Source: Glandiceps talaboti (lineage: Eukaryota; Hemichordata; Enteropneusta; Spengelidae). Taken from it: a stretch of DNA of 64,000 bases. Under the pieces are notes generated by a model. It was not told the DNA's origin and ran no database searches. It saw only the letters and a list, made by a program, of their open reading frames with translations. Every line of letters begins with the position of its first letter. The stretch's first letter is position 1. Where the stretch lies: NCBI RefSeq assembly GCF_964340395.1, contig NC_135554.1, positions 19,884,592-19,948,591 of the forward strand, in the 5' to 3' direction. The position numbers and the translations under genes were made by a program. Shown in pieces: positions 1-11,680 of the stretch.

Positions 1-5
1 CTTCA

Positions 6-218
6 TTAACCCCTTCAATACTGAAAACATTCCCGCCAAAATTGTTTGGACAAAATTCTTGTTTTATGTAAGTTTTTGGCATATATCAACTTCATTTTAG
101 ACTGGAATTAAAGAAATGTTACTTCCTAATAAAGTAATATTATTGTAATTATGAAAATATTCATATAAATTGGGTCCCCATATTATTTAAAACTCGTCTC
201 TAGTCATGAAAGGGTTAA
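6..218. mobile_element. piggyBac-like MITE, copy 1
   Basis: This is a 213-bp non-autonomous DNA element. A TTAA lies at each outer edge (6-9 and 215-218), directly followed on each strand by an imperfect inverted terminal sequence of the type CCCTTTCATGACTAG. TTAA target duplications next to CCC-starting ends are the hallmark of the piggyBac superfamily, which is known for the family and not proven here. The interior carries a CCCGCCAAAATT-like block and an ACAAGAAT-type block that recur in inverted order in the copy at 22880-23091. There is no open frame for a transposase, so it would have to be moved in trans. The left edge is only five bases from the window start, so flanking sequence is limited. 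Confidence 0.72.
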
Positions 219-2860
219 TATAACTGTCATGTATGATCAGAATTTCCAGTTTTAAAAGAAAAATGTTATTTACTAAAAGTTACACTCAGTTATTTCAACT
301 AAAAACATTGAGAAACACAGAGAAAAGAAGTCTCCATATGTTTTACATTTTAGTTTGGTGTCTAATTTACTCATTTTTTTTCAATAAATGGAAAGTCCTA
401 CATGTAACATGGACATGATATTCCACACTAATTATGTTATAATTAAATTTTTAATCATTTCATTGAAGAAATTTTTTTTATTTTTGAAAATTGTCGTACG
501 ACAACTAATAAATGTTGTTTATCTGACTAGATGTACATGAAGCTTTGAACTTGACATTCACAAAATAGAGAGTATAGTATAGAGAGAGAGACTGGATATT
601 CGATAGATTTCACTTACCAACATTGGGTTAGGAAGGTACCTATATCGTAGGACGGATACTGGAGATGGCCCATTCCGCAGTTCCACCACTGTTTATAACG
701 TTCAGTGTTAAACAAAGTGAAGTTATTCTCGACTTTCGCCATTCAGAGAATTACTTATGGTCCATATAACTCAATATACTGTGTTACACACAACTTGTTT
801 TTAGGATGAATTCATCAGCAAGACAAAAACTTATAAGACTGTGACTCAGTGATTTGACAATGTTGGCACAATGTTATGAATTGTGTACGCACGCAGCAAA
901 TACCAGTATGGTCTGTCAATCCCACATCCCGGCTGTATGAGGATTGCTAAACCCTTTATTTACGTCACTAACTATCTCACAGGTCAAAGTGCAATGGAGG
1001 GAAATCCTACCTACTCAGACTCTGACTCAGATCTTTAGTAGAATGTTCCATTAAATGGAACAGGGGTGATACAGGTATTGTTTGAGGGGATGATGATACA
1101 CATATGCCAACAGTCTAAGTAATGGATATCTGAATACATACTGATTTTTTTTTCTGAAATGAAATGAAATGAAAAACAACTTCAACTCATGTCACGAATT
1201 TCAGGATAAATTTCTCCGTTTACGAGATATTTTAATGAACTTTAGAGTCAGTTTTGATCTTAACTAAGGTAATTTACTATCAGATTTCAAAAAGCTTAAT
1301 TGGTAAATACTACACATGACATACTTGGTGATATTGGAACCTTCGCTGTTTATCACCTTCTATGTCATGCGTCATGTAACATGCAGTGTGATATCTGAAA
1401 AAACACATGACGACCAAACTAAACAAACCCAGTAAACAGAAGACCTGTGAAGGTTGCATAATAAATAGATAGATAGACAGACAGACGACCTTGCCTGAAA
1501 ACAATACTGGGTTAATAGTATTTTTGTGACACATGGAATTGATAAGCTAACAAATTCAAAACATTGGTTTAAAAGCTGGTCAAAAGTTCTGAAACTGCCA
1601 AGCGTAATAAAAATTATCAACTAGGGGACTGACAACACATTACTCTAATTTCACAGCGAGACCGCTACCTTTGCATTCTATTCACACCTTTTAAAAATGA
1701 TAACTACATGTTACAACCAAATTAGTCAATCGATTTAGAATCTACGTAATATATATAATATGACCCACTTCTAGCTTTTTAGGTTCGAGTTAACAACTAC
1801 ATGCTGATGTTTGGAAATCTCTTTTCATAATACTTCTAGTAATAATTGTTTTTTTTTATTATTGAGAAACATAAAAGCAATGTCATTATCACTAAATTTG
1901 AAAGACGTATACATACTGTGGTTATATATTATGGGATATACATACATGTCCTTTTTTCAAGTGCAAGTTCAACTAACCTAAAAGTTCATCAGATTATGTA
2001 ATACGTAAACCAGTATTGTCCATGTATCACGTTACATATACAAAATATACCTGCAGCATTTGGTATTTCAGCTTCCATGCTTAATAGCCTAAAAAATGTA
2101 GAATTCATTGAATTCAAGGATAAACAGGTTAAAACATGAATAAAAATTAAAAGTACACAGATTATGTATTTGTTTTGACTGACTCGAAATTTCAGAAAAT
2201 TATGAGTAAAATCATATGAACACTGTGTAGTATAGAAAAGAACCCACAGATTCTATCACACTCAAGCTGTGACGACAGAGATGGCATAAATATTATTAAT
2301 ATAAAGCCATTTCCTGTTGCCTTCACACGCCACCCACAATCATATTTTATAATTGATATCACTGTCTGTTTAAGATATTGCGACTATATACAGTGTAAGG
2401 ACACTATTATAAAGTTCAGTAGCCAGTAAATAGTGGTGTTTCACTGTAACAGTAGCTTAGATATCACAGCAAAGTTTTCCTCTTTTTTTTTCTCCTCCAT
2501 GCCAGTCGTATAACTATATAAGTTTAACATTTTTGTTGGTTGATCTTGACAAAGTCGTCTATAATTAAACCAAACACACAATTATGTGTACATGTACATC
2601 ACCGATCACATAGTGAAAGATACTAAATTTTAAGAGTCAGGTCCCCTTTTTAAAAAAAAAGTATAACAATCTTGATAGTATTACATTTGAGACCAATAAC
2701 TTTAGAGTGTTGTTGGATTCTTTCGACTTAGAAACTCTGTAGTAATAGTAAATTTTGATATACAAGTGTAAGTTCATAAGGTTGTCTGTGTATGTAATAC
2801 AATGGTAAATGGGTCGGTGTATATATAGAATGGAATAGCAAGCAGAGAATCTTTATTGCA
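219..2860. other. AT-rich stretch, no gene seen
   Basis: I see no convincing coding region here. Short open frames of 61-82 codons lack recognisable domains and lie in AT-rich DNA. Minor items are a short palindrome TGTTCCAT/ATGGAACA at 1044-1062 (TTCC-N-GGAA type) and a short GATA/GACA run near 1462-1488, which produces a low-complexity frame on the minus strand. Confidence 0.5.
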
Positions 2861-2862
2861 TC

Positions 2863-2942
2863 TGGTTGGTATGGGGTGATGTTAGTGCTGGTCTACAAAT
2901 TGTGGTTGGTATGGGGTGCTGTTAGTGCTAGCCTCAATGAGC
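2863..2942 (+). repeat. 40-bp tandem duplication
   Basis: Two adjacent units of about 40 bp share GGTTGGTATGGGGTG followed by TGTTAGTGCT. They begin at about 2863 and 2903 and differ at several bases, with a small insertion in the second unit. It is a simple local duplication with no coding content. Confidence 0.75.
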
Positions 2943-3990
2943 CTACAAATGGCGAATTTAGTCTGGGAATAATTGAGCTTAGGGACCCATTTTTTTTTTT
3001 AAACGAGACCTCTAAATGAGGTAATGTGGTTGCATGCATGGTCACACCCCTATCTCAATGTAATGATTATAAGTGGCACCACCTGGTACTCAATTGCTTT
3101 ATATAAATATATAGTTCATCACATGATCATCAATCCGTACTCAGTTCATTTTTCTCTCTCTCCGCGATCAAAGTAGAAATATCTGTTAAATATACCAGTT
3201 ACCTCAGTGTACATGTATATGCGTAACCACTTTTATCAGGTTTTTCACTCTCACCTTTTCATACTTATAAAAGTTACGAAATGCAATTGTATATCTTGTT
3301 AGTAATTGTCACGAGTTTCCGGTGTCCTACATACCACGACACTAATCTGCACAGCTGTAATACAGTATTGTAAATATGAAATCTGAAACATTCAATTGAC
3401 TATTAAAATATAATATAAATGTAGGGGTGGTTTGGAGAGCATATTGGTATAATGCTTGATTTTTTTATCAAAATTAGAACAAGTTTTACATCATGATATA
3501 ATTTTGATATAACGCTCATAACATACCGGCTCCTCCATAGTACATGTACGTGGTAGTACGTGTGTGTTATCTCCTAACACTAGTTGGTGATTTACATCTG
3601 CATCATAGCTGAATCTGTGACACGTGCTACTGCAACAGATATCACATGAATTGAACACAATGTGTGGGCTGGTGATCATAGCTGTGGATTGAGTCGTTGC
3701 TTGGTCATAATCTTTTACTTATGAAATTATAAAAAATAAAATTTCAGTGAAATTTGATAATTTTTTTAACCTGGTACTAAATATGATCGATGTATTATAG
3801 ACACATTATGATTGCACTGGTCTAAATTGACAGGATAGTAAATGTCAGCTAGGGTTTAAGTGTGAGCAGACTGCTTTGTCAAATTTTGTAATTATTAATC
3901 ATCAAAAATAAAATAATTTTTTTGTATGTGAAATCTTTATCAAAATATTACACAACATGAATATGATCATCATCAAGACACATAGACTAT

Positions 3991-4306
3991 GTGTAGGTAG
4001 ATTTTTTTTTCATGTGTGAGTGAGTGTCTAGTTCAGGTAGTTATGTTTTCCATCTGGTCTCTGTGTTATTGGTTTCTTCCCATCAGATGTATAGCCATTA
4101 CAGATTGGAAGAACAGTTTTATATTATCTTTTTAAGTTGAAGTCAGTTTCCGCATCCACTTTTTCTCACGAGTTCTCAATTTCATTTTATTTTTTTCTCA
4201 AATAACTAATATGTAAAAAAAAAAGGTTTAGGGTCGGCATTGAAAAACTAGGTGGGGTACATCAGGTAACTGGAACCAAACAATTTTTTTTTTTTTTTTA
4301 GGGCTA
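3991..4306 (+). mobile_element. Dispersed TIR element, copy 1 (left end damaged)
   Basis: About 300 bp match the element at 56739-57115 in the same orientation. They share CTAGTTCAGG, CCATTACAGATTGGAAGAAC, CAGTTTCCGCATCCACT, TTTAGGGTCGGCA and GGTAACTGGAACCAA. The right terminus (GGTAACTGGAACCAA, an A/T run, then TTAGGGCTA) corresponds to the terminal inverted repeat of the second copy. The left terminal repeat is not recognisable here and seems lost or replaced by the surrounding repeat. There is no open frame, so it is an unclassified non-autonomous element. Confidence 0.65.
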
Positions 4307-4461
4307 ATAATAATTTTTTTGAAATTTTATCAAAATCATACATTGATAGACAGTGGACATGATCATGACATATATGCATACAATTTTACACTTTCACTGA
4401 TCATCAATTCAATAGTTGGTTGGTCATATTTTTTGACATATTGAATTTAATATCAGTAATA

Positions 4462-4672
4462 CTGTAAACCTCGATATTTTCGCTATGAGAACATTTTGTA
4501 ATTTTACGCCAGTCTTCAGCTAGTTCTCAAAGATTAACTAATTTTGACTAATTACCAGACTGGTACATTGTGATCATGTAAGGTATTTTAGTCAGGATAT
4601 ATTTTTGTGTTTTTCTTTCTTTTGAAATAAGTGCAAATTAGTCTTTTATAGCGAAAATTTCCAGTTTTGTAG
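4462..4672. mobile_element. TA-flanked MITE, copy 1
   Basis: This is a 211-bp element with TA on both sides (4460-4461 and 4673-4674). Its inverted ends of about 25 bp share ATTTTCGCTAT on the left with ATAGCGAAAAT on the right, with a weaker outer part of type CTGTAAAAC-GG. TA flanks with TIRs are typical of Tc1/mariner-type non-autonomous elements; that assignment is an inference. There is no coding frame. A diverged second copy lies at 17631-17846. Confidence 0.68.
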
Positions 4673-4744
4673 TAATAATCCATATTATATTATCAATACA
4701 TTAAATATCAGATTATACTTATTAATCTATTAAGTTAAACCAAC

Positions 4745-5070
4745 TTGCAAATGTGAGCTCAGGCTTCAAATGTGAGCTCGGACTTCAAATGTAAGCTCGG
4801 ACTTCAAATGTGAGCTCGGACTTCAAATGTGAGCTCGGACTTCAAATGTGAGCTCGGGCTTCAAATGTGAGCTCGGGCTTCAAATGTGAGCTCGGGCTTC
4901 AAATGTGAGCTCGGGCTTCAAATGTGAGCTCGGGCTTCAAATGTGAGCTCGGGCTTCAAATGTGAGCTCGGGCTTCAAATGTGAGCTCGGGCTTCAAATG
5001 TGAGCTCGGGCTTCAAATGTGAGCTTGGGCTTCAAATGTGAGCTTGGGCTTCAAATGTGAGCTTGGGCTT
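4745..5070 (+). repeat. 19-bp minisatellite, about 17 copies
   Basis: The unit is CTTCAAATGTGAGCTCGGG, repeated head to tail. Variants are ordered along the array: one AGGCTT unit, about four GGACTT units, about nine GGGCTT units, then three in which GAGCTC becomes GAGCTT. Such blocks suggest stepwise local amplification. The last unit runs straight into GGGCTTGGTGTG, which is also the unit boundary of the larger neighbouring repeat. Confidence 0.95.
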
Positions 5071-5663
5071 GGTGTGTAGAGTCATCAATGTTTGTCGGCC
5101 ATAAGTTTTACTTACTAAATAATTATTAATAATAGTATTTTTAGCAAAATTTTCATCAAATCTTACATCCATGTGACATGGTCAAGACTAGATCTGAATC
5201 AGATTACACAATCATCAATTAATCTATCAACGAACTAGCATATATGAGCATGGGCTTGGTGTGGAGTTGTTGGTTGGTCATATCTTTTACTTTATAATAT
5301 TTTTTTTTACGAAATGTCATCATATCTTACTTCCATATTAAAGACATTATCAAGACTGTATGGAATTACATATCAATTGATCTATCAATGGACTAGAATA
5401 TGAGAGCATGCCAAGGCTTGGTGTGGAGTTGTTGGTTTGTCATATCTATTAAGTTACCAAAATTTCATCAAATCTTAATCCGTATGACATGATCAAGACA
5501 CAGAGAGATATCAGATTACATTTCCATTGATCTGTTAACCAACGAAATGAGAAGATCAGCCTATCAATATGATTACTTGACAATGGAATTAATCAAACAC
5601 ATAGGATTGAGTTGAAAGAAAAAACCCACATGGACGTCATTCATTGAATCATTACAATACTGG

Positions 5664-6011
5664 ATGACGTCAAAACTTGGCCTTCTTTTATCTACCAGCT
5701 GTAGTGTCTTCTATAGTCTAGTACTGTCACTCACACTAAACTCATCACTTGGACTTTGTCCAGATGGAAATGATGTGAGTCATACTTGTATAATTTGTGA
5801 CGATTTCAATCATCAACGAAATGTCAAGTTTTATAGGCTAAAACAATCATTTTGTGATTTTTGTTGTTATTCTGAACAGATTTGTACAGTTTTTCCAATA
5901 ATGACTAACATTCACAGTGTGTACCACGGTTTTGAAATCTCTACCTGCACTGGTCAAAAATTAACGTGCATAGTAGCACATGTGTACTCATCCGGGTATT
6001 TTGACTACTAA
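5664..6011 (+). CDS. Possible small secreted cysteine-rich protein (weak)
   Basis: This is an open frame of 115 codons. Its first 30 residues look like a signal peptide: basic residue at position 4, a hydrophobic stretch rich in Leu, Val and Ser, then LGLCPDGND. The remainder is cysteine-rich and ends in CTGQKLTC and SSGYFDY. A consensus donor GTGAGT begins at 5775 just after codon 37. A plausible acceptor with a T-rich tract ends at 5879, and that 105-bp segment is in frame, so it could be an intron or be retained. A perfect CRE palindrome overlaps the ATG. I do not recognise the family. Against it are the lack of any conserved motif I can name and the short length. It may be a chance frame. 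Confidence 0.2.
   Translation: MTSKLGLLLSTSCSVFYSLVLSLTLNSSLGLCPDGNDVSHTCIICDDFNHQRNVKFYRLKQSFCDFCCYSEQICTVFPIMTNIHSVYHGFEISTCTGQKLTCIVAHVYSSGYFDY
5665..5672. promoter_or_regulatory. CRE palindrome TGACGTCA
   Basis: A perfect 8-bp cyclic-AMP response element (CREB/ATF site in animals). Others lie at 6396-6403, 46699-46706 and 48984-48991. Function is not shown; this is a motif match only. Confidence 0.3.
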
Positions 6012-7200
6012 GCACTCTTTGTTTTCAGGAATTCACATAGGGAAATTATAGCTGACAACTTGCACGTTCCTAGGTTTCTTGTTATTACTTTTCTTTCTGT
6101 AAGATTTTACAAACATCCGTGTCTGAAATTTTGAAGATTACAATATTTTGTTCTAGTTTTCAAAACATCCTTGAACATTACAAGTACATGCAAATAAACA
6201 TGTCAAGATTTACAATTTTAATTAAAGAATTTGAATCCTCGCGTCTACTTAGAACCTGATACCTGTACACTGGCACAGTTCCAAGGCAGTGCTGAAATTT
6301 GAATGATGGTGTCGGCTAACACACTCACTACAAAGTATACAGTGGTAAATTAAGGCAGGTCTCGTATCTTTTAGTGATAGCAATCTGTATACCTTTGACG
6401 TCAGCAGCCATGACAGATGACTAAATTTCAATCAATTGCTGATACTCGGTGTAAGATTATACAGTAACCTGGCACATTCACATTTCAACTTCGTGGTACG
6501 TACTTCTCAAGTTAATGATCTTTTGACACAAAGTTTTGAGTTGAGGGGTGGGGTCTTACTATCAGTAATGATACATGTATGGTATACATAATAGTCTGGA
6601 TACCATAATATAATGTGGGCTCTACTTTGAAAGAGATCTGAAAGATTCGATGAGGAATATAGCACTCGTCTAGTCGATCTAATAATACCCGGAAAGGGCT
6701 ACTCAAAAGTTTCCCAACCCAACATCACGAACATTGCATTTATGGCTTTCAAGAACATTCAAGAACTACATCAAATTGCCCAAACCGGAAGACACATGTC
6801 AGATCTTTCCAAATGTATAGGTGGCAATTAGGAGTTCTATATCCTAAAATGTGAAACACAGTATATGTAATTTTATCGTCTCCAAACTTCAGGGAAATAT
6901 GGACTGAAAACAATTACCAGATTAGTGGAAGTTGAATGTGCTAAATGAATTTGCAACCACAAATGTTGCATAGACAACTGTATACAATTTAGTACCGTCC
7001 GTTATTTGGCAAATTTGTAAAAGTATTTTCCTAACATCTGAACCATCTTAAAATTTTCAGCGACCTATCATTATTCTACCATTTAAAAGTGAGAAAAATG
7101 TTTTCAAAAAACCTGTAAACTGGTGAGATTTATCTGATTCAGTGCTCTGTCAGACCAAGATAAGTTGAAATAACTTTTTACTGATAATTTTGTGAAAAAA
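6012..7200. other. Unannotated AT-rich stretch
   Basis: No gene is recognised. The short minus-strand frames at 6249-6431 and 6512-6706 show no domain. A strong splice-acceptor-like string with a CTACTAAG branch-like site and a T-rich tract ends at about 6032, but no supported exon follows. A second perfect TGACGTCA lies at 6396-6403. Confidence 0.4.
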
Positions 7201-7474
7201 ACAGCGAAATTTATAGACAAGGTCTTCCTTAGGAGGAAAACCAGGTTATACAGACCTAGCTAGTTATGTATAATTTATTTATTTAACCTTTGACTTGTTA
7301 TATGTTTTGCATTTATTTTTTTAATACTCTGTATTTTTCTTTAAGGTCACGTTTAAAGTGACTTGAAAGTCGATTGGGTAGCGGGAGGTTTCATATTCAC
7401 TTTCTTGTGAGATCGTACTACAGAGATGTAATTCAATACCTCATGTCAGTATAATAAACAAATTACTTACTTAC
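7200..7474 (+). mobile_element. Retroelement-like 3' end (tentative)
   Basis: The segment looks like the untranslated 3' end of a non-LTR retroelement: GGTCTTCCTTAGGAGGAAAA near 7220, then a T-rich stretch, and a terminus with AATAAACAAATTACTTACTTAC at about 7453-7474. The assignment rests on overall style and a tail-like simple repeat, with no coding part and no second copy in the window. A unique sequence is an alternative. Confidence 0.3.
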
Positions 7475-8590
7475 TATCTGACTAGGAGATCGATGTCCCG
7501 GAGTACAAATCAGACGGAGTTATGGGACAAGTATTATACAGTGATACATACTAGATATATGATTTATACAATTTGCATAAATGACATATGTATATTAACT
7601 TATATTACCCTTCACAGAAATTCGGTATATTAAATATGAATTTATCATACTTTGCGCATATTAAGAACAGAAAGCATTGTAGAAACCATACAATAAAAGT
7701 TATACACTTCATAATTTGTGACCCATGCATGCACCGTGTATACCTGTATCAATATGGCCAGCTGCATATCTGATATCCTCTGCGTTTACATTTCATATGA
7801 CCTTTGCCAGTCAGTGACCTTTGAATACTGACCTACTTTAAGACCCAACTCTAGAGGGCGCTATACAACCACACTGTCAACTGAAGTCAAAGCACTTCGT
7901 TTTTCCAGAACATATGGTGATATTTGATATGTCAGATTGAATACATGTATTTCTGTACACACCCATCAAAATGTTCATCACACTAAATTTAATTTTCTTT
8001 TTCAAAATTGCACACAAAAATATATGAACTTAAAATTAACCTTATATTTTAACGTTGTTTAATAATGCACACTACATCAAAAAACCGTAAATGACCATTT
8101 AATATTATCTTACTTTGAGCCAAACCAGACACAGACTGGCAAAATTTATAAATTTCCTCTTTAAATTGCTGATGACCAAAAACATTGCTAAATAAGGAAG
8201 CTTGGATCAATGCCAGAACAACAAAAAACTGAAATTTTGGGCAAAATTGTTCATAATGAACAGGAAATTGTTTGTAAGTGTTTAGGGAGTAATTGATTAA
8301 CTAAGGGGGAAAAAAGCCTGTAAAATTACTTGCAAATTGTTGGCCAGTAAATTGTGTACTCATTATTAAATTATTAGACAGGCATGATTATATTGTGTTT
8401 TGCCCAAATCAGTATCACCATCTCTTGTTTCAGATATGTAACAAATGATGATGCGTATATTGTACACGGCAAAATGTTTGAAAGAGTATACCTTCATCAA
8501 AACTTTAATTTTGGCAAGATACTTTACATTTGTCTTGTAATAATCTAATCAAATAAATTTTTCCTTTGACGGATAATTTTAAATACATTC
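7475..8590. other. AT-rich stretch with TGACCT half-sites
   Basis: No gene is seen. Three TGACCT half-sites lie within about 40 bp around 7798-7836 and resemble nuclear-receptor half-sites. The rest is AT-rich with scattered A and T runs. Confidence 0.35.
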
Positions 8591-8592
8591 CC

Positions 8593-8880
8593 TATAATAA
8601 TAATAATAATCTTTAATAATAATCTTTATCTATACTGGATAGTTCTTTAAGTATATAAACACTTGTCTCCCAAGAAGTCCAGTGAGGGCCATCCCTCATG
8701 GGTTCAGTGTTAATGCAGGAGGAAACCAGAGTACCCGGGGAAAACCTGCGTTGTTTGGTTGAGTCAAACTGAACGACACTCTTCTTACTTACAGCGTGGT
8801 AAATTTAATCGAACCCTGAATGGGGTTTGAACCCCGACCGCAGTGGTAAGGGGCAAGTGGTTTAACCACTCAGCCACCGA
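8593..8880 (-). mobile_element. tRNA-derived SINE, minus strand
   Basis: Read on the minus strand, the element starts with a tRNA-like head. It has an RNA polymerase III A box (TGGCTGAGTGG, plus-strand 8866-8876) and B box (GGTTCAAACCC, 8823-8833). The long head between the boxes resembles a class II tRNA such as Ser or Leu. A central block containing CCCCGGGTACTCTGGTTTCC near 8730 resembles the conserved core domains of invertebrate SINEs; I do not assign the family. The 3' end is an AT-rich tail ending in (ATT)n, plus-strand 8593-8610. A SINE has no protein; it would rely on a partner LINE. No clear target duplication could be fixed by eye. Confidence 0.85.
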
Positions 8881-11110
8881 TATTCATGTCATCAAATTAT
8901 TACAGCCTTCAATCAGATGTCTGTGGCATTAATTCAGATTTCCCATCTTCTTCAAGGTGCAGTGCAGTTCACTGTTTCAACACTTTCTGATTTGTACGTT
9001 TCCATGTTCCTCATTTTATAGCTTCCTCCACATGCCATATTTCTAAACATTTTAACCTAAGGCTAACAATTACAGTTGAATGATATGTAACAATTAAAAG
9101 TATACTTCAGAATTTAAAAAAGAAAGTTAAAACTTTTGTATTAAAGTGTACTAACAACCACATAAACCAAACGCTTTGAACACCTTCCAACATTGAGTTA
9201 ATTATCACCAACTTAGGTAGTCTTGTAAGCAGCTTCCAGTAATACCTATATCTCTATCATTGGTGGAGCCATATCAAACGGCAGCATATTATTTTTCATA
9301 GTTTCCTTGTAAATATTTTGTATGTCTTCCAAGAAAGTCTGTTGAAAAATTTATGAAACTGCTATTTTCTTATGTAAATCACTGATATCTGAACCAATGG
9401 AAATGGGTATTCAAAAACACATCCGTGTCAATTTTACACTTCAATACAAACAACATAGATATTTTTTACAAATCCATGCACACTGGTGAGATTTGTCCAA
9501 CTCCTTCAAGAAGCTCAAGTCGAAGAGTACAAATCAGATATAACTTTTTTTCTTCCTTCCCTGTCTACTTTTCTCTCTTTTTCTGTATTTCATAAGCCAT
9601 TGCAGACTGCAAACAGGAAATTGAGAATACAGCGCCCTCGCTCAAATTGAGATATTATCATTGTGTGTTAATTATGGTGAACTGTGCAGATTACAATCTG
9701 ATCCTCGGATATGCATAAAAGTCTATACATTGGCAGTAATACTTACAGACTTCAAATGTATGTAGAGATAACGATTTCCTTTTTACATCTTGATATCCGA
9801 TGGCATATACTTAATTTTACAAATGTTATACCTACATTGCAGAATTTTTGAATCACAAGATTTATCGGCCTTCATGTCCTATATATCTCCATTTTAACAC
9901 ATGGACAACATACGTTAAAAGATTCATGACACCCAGCTGCAATGATCTACCAATTCTTCTATTTACAATTACTCTTGTCTCTTTAAACTGGGGATCAGTG
10001 CTCAAACCAATATATTTTCCCGCCATGTGTAAATCTCACCAGAAAACAGCGGTAATGCGTCTCCCAAGGCTGCTCTTTGGCGACAGAGATGATTATACAA
10101 CTACAAAATAATAACTTGTGAAAATGCTAGACAAATACACCAAGCAAGGTTGTCACTTCTACTGCTGCAAGTCTAACAGTCAAAAAAAAAATCTCCCATC
10201 TTTATCAAAATGCCATATGGATGACAAGTGGGTATTTAATTTAGATTTTTTTTCATAAAACAACTCTATGTTTTCCTACTTGTAAAAGGATGTGAAAAAA
10301 AACATACAAAGTCCTTGTTTGCAACTCAATAAACCCTGAACTTGTCTTTCTTGAACTCCGATTAAAAGCGAATAGCCTGTCTACTTGCTGTATCCATGAC
10401 TCTGCTATATGCTCATTCTCCATCCATATATTCTATGATTAGAGAATAAGTGTACCGGAATCACAGGTTCAGTGAATAGACACCCAGTTTTATCATTTTG
10501 ACCCACAACAAAAAATTAGTCTTTGCTATAAAACACACTGATATTATATCTATAAACGTCACATATCATTACTATGAGATGTGACATTTCTCAGTTTATT
10601 ACTTTCACACAGGTTTGACAGAGAAGCCAATCAAAATTTTGTAACTGATGTATTTAATTTGTACTATGACAGTCAAGAGGCTGCATGGCTTCAAATTCAA
10701 TTTGAGACATTGAATTCATCTGTCGAAGCGTTACACATAAAATTTCAATTTAGCAAGTGAAATTTGTAGCGGGTTATGGTTCTTTTTATGTATGTACTAA
10801 ACATATCAATAAACACCATCATTTGGAGACCAATTTAGAACGTTTTTCACATGGTATGGATATTGATAGTGCAATCCTGCTGGTACTCAGTACCATGTAT
10901 TTCATGTATGTGCATGTCCTCCACATGGTAAGCCAATACTTTGTCCCTTACCTCCTATCCATACATATTAATGACTTCATTTGCATATTATTAATCATGC
11001 TGGTACTTCTTGTCTAGCCAACACTGAGCATGAATGTTGAGCCACATGGCACTCCATAATATCCCCCTTTCCCTTCCCCGGTGGATTTCATGAGTAACTT
11101 TTAGTAACTT
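8881..11110. other. AT-rich stretch, no gene seen
   Basis: Open frames of 86-87 codons at 9848-10111 and 10757-11017 have no recognisable domain, and no repeated structure supports them. The phrase CTGGTGAGATTT near 9483 recurs near 7120, hinting at a very old low-similarity duplication that I cannot confirm. Confidence 0.4.
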
Positions 11111-11112
11111 TA

Positions 11113-11139
11113 CCCCCCCCCCCACCCACCACACACACA

Positions 11140-11200
<61 letters not shown>
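11113..11200 (+). repeat. Poly(C) and (AC)n microsatellite
   Basis: Eleven Cs (11113-11123) pass through CCCACC into a nearly pure AC repeat of about 35 units ending at 11200. It is a composite microsatellite. Confidence 0.97.
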
Positions 11201-11202
<2 letters not shown>

Positions 11203-11634
11203 GACAACCCACCAATGTGACCCTGTTGGAGTGTGATGAATGTAAGCTTAGCGTAATATTGTTAAAAAAAAGATCATGGGAATATCATCAATTCACCACC
11301 ACAAAGGGAGACATATTGTATGTATAACAGGGGTAGTACAAAATACAACTTGGCACTAACATGCCTCGGCCTATTTCCATTACTTTTTACATGCTTGTGG
11401 TACTACAATAGGCATCTTCCATATTCATATTTTAAAACCTCTCGGAATTACAATAGCCACTTTTCTTATTAAGTTATTTTTCATAATTATAATATCTTAA
11501 AATCATATTTTCATATTTATGTTAATTAGAAAACAAAATTAGAATAATAAACGATACATTTAAATACCAAAATCCTAATACTCTTCATAACAGCAGTCAA
11601 CTTTATTACATGAATATATCTTGAGGGTTGAGGT

Positions 11635-11637
<3 letters not shown>

Positions 11638-11680
<43 letters not shown>
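11638..11680 (+). repeat. (AAC)14 microsatellite
   Basis: A pure AAC trinucleotide tract. On the minus strand it gives a run of valines in a 60-codon frame, which is an artefact of the repeat. Confidence 0.97.

Larger units (their letters stand above)
3675..5550 (+). repeat. Layered diverged tandem repeat region
   Basis: Segments sharing TTGGTCATATCTTTTAC, ATCAAATCTTACATCC-like, CATGATCAAGAC-like and GATCTATCAA-like blocks recur near 3690, 3950, 4320, 5090, 5270 and 5435. The three clearest units start at 5071, 5258 and 5420 (187, 162 and a truncated unit of about 130 bp). The older units are interrupted by a dispersed element (3991-4306), a MITE (4462-4672) and a 19-bp minisatellite (4745-5070). 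No coding capacity is seen. Confidence 0.6.

Noticed and set aside
4745-5070. Possible CRISPR array
   Set aside because: The units are contiguous 19-mers with no unique spacers, in eukaryotic DNA.
8823-8880. A functional tRNA gene
   Set aside because: A and B boxes are present, but the sequence continues into a SINE core and an (ATT)n tail, and the cloverleaf is not kept.
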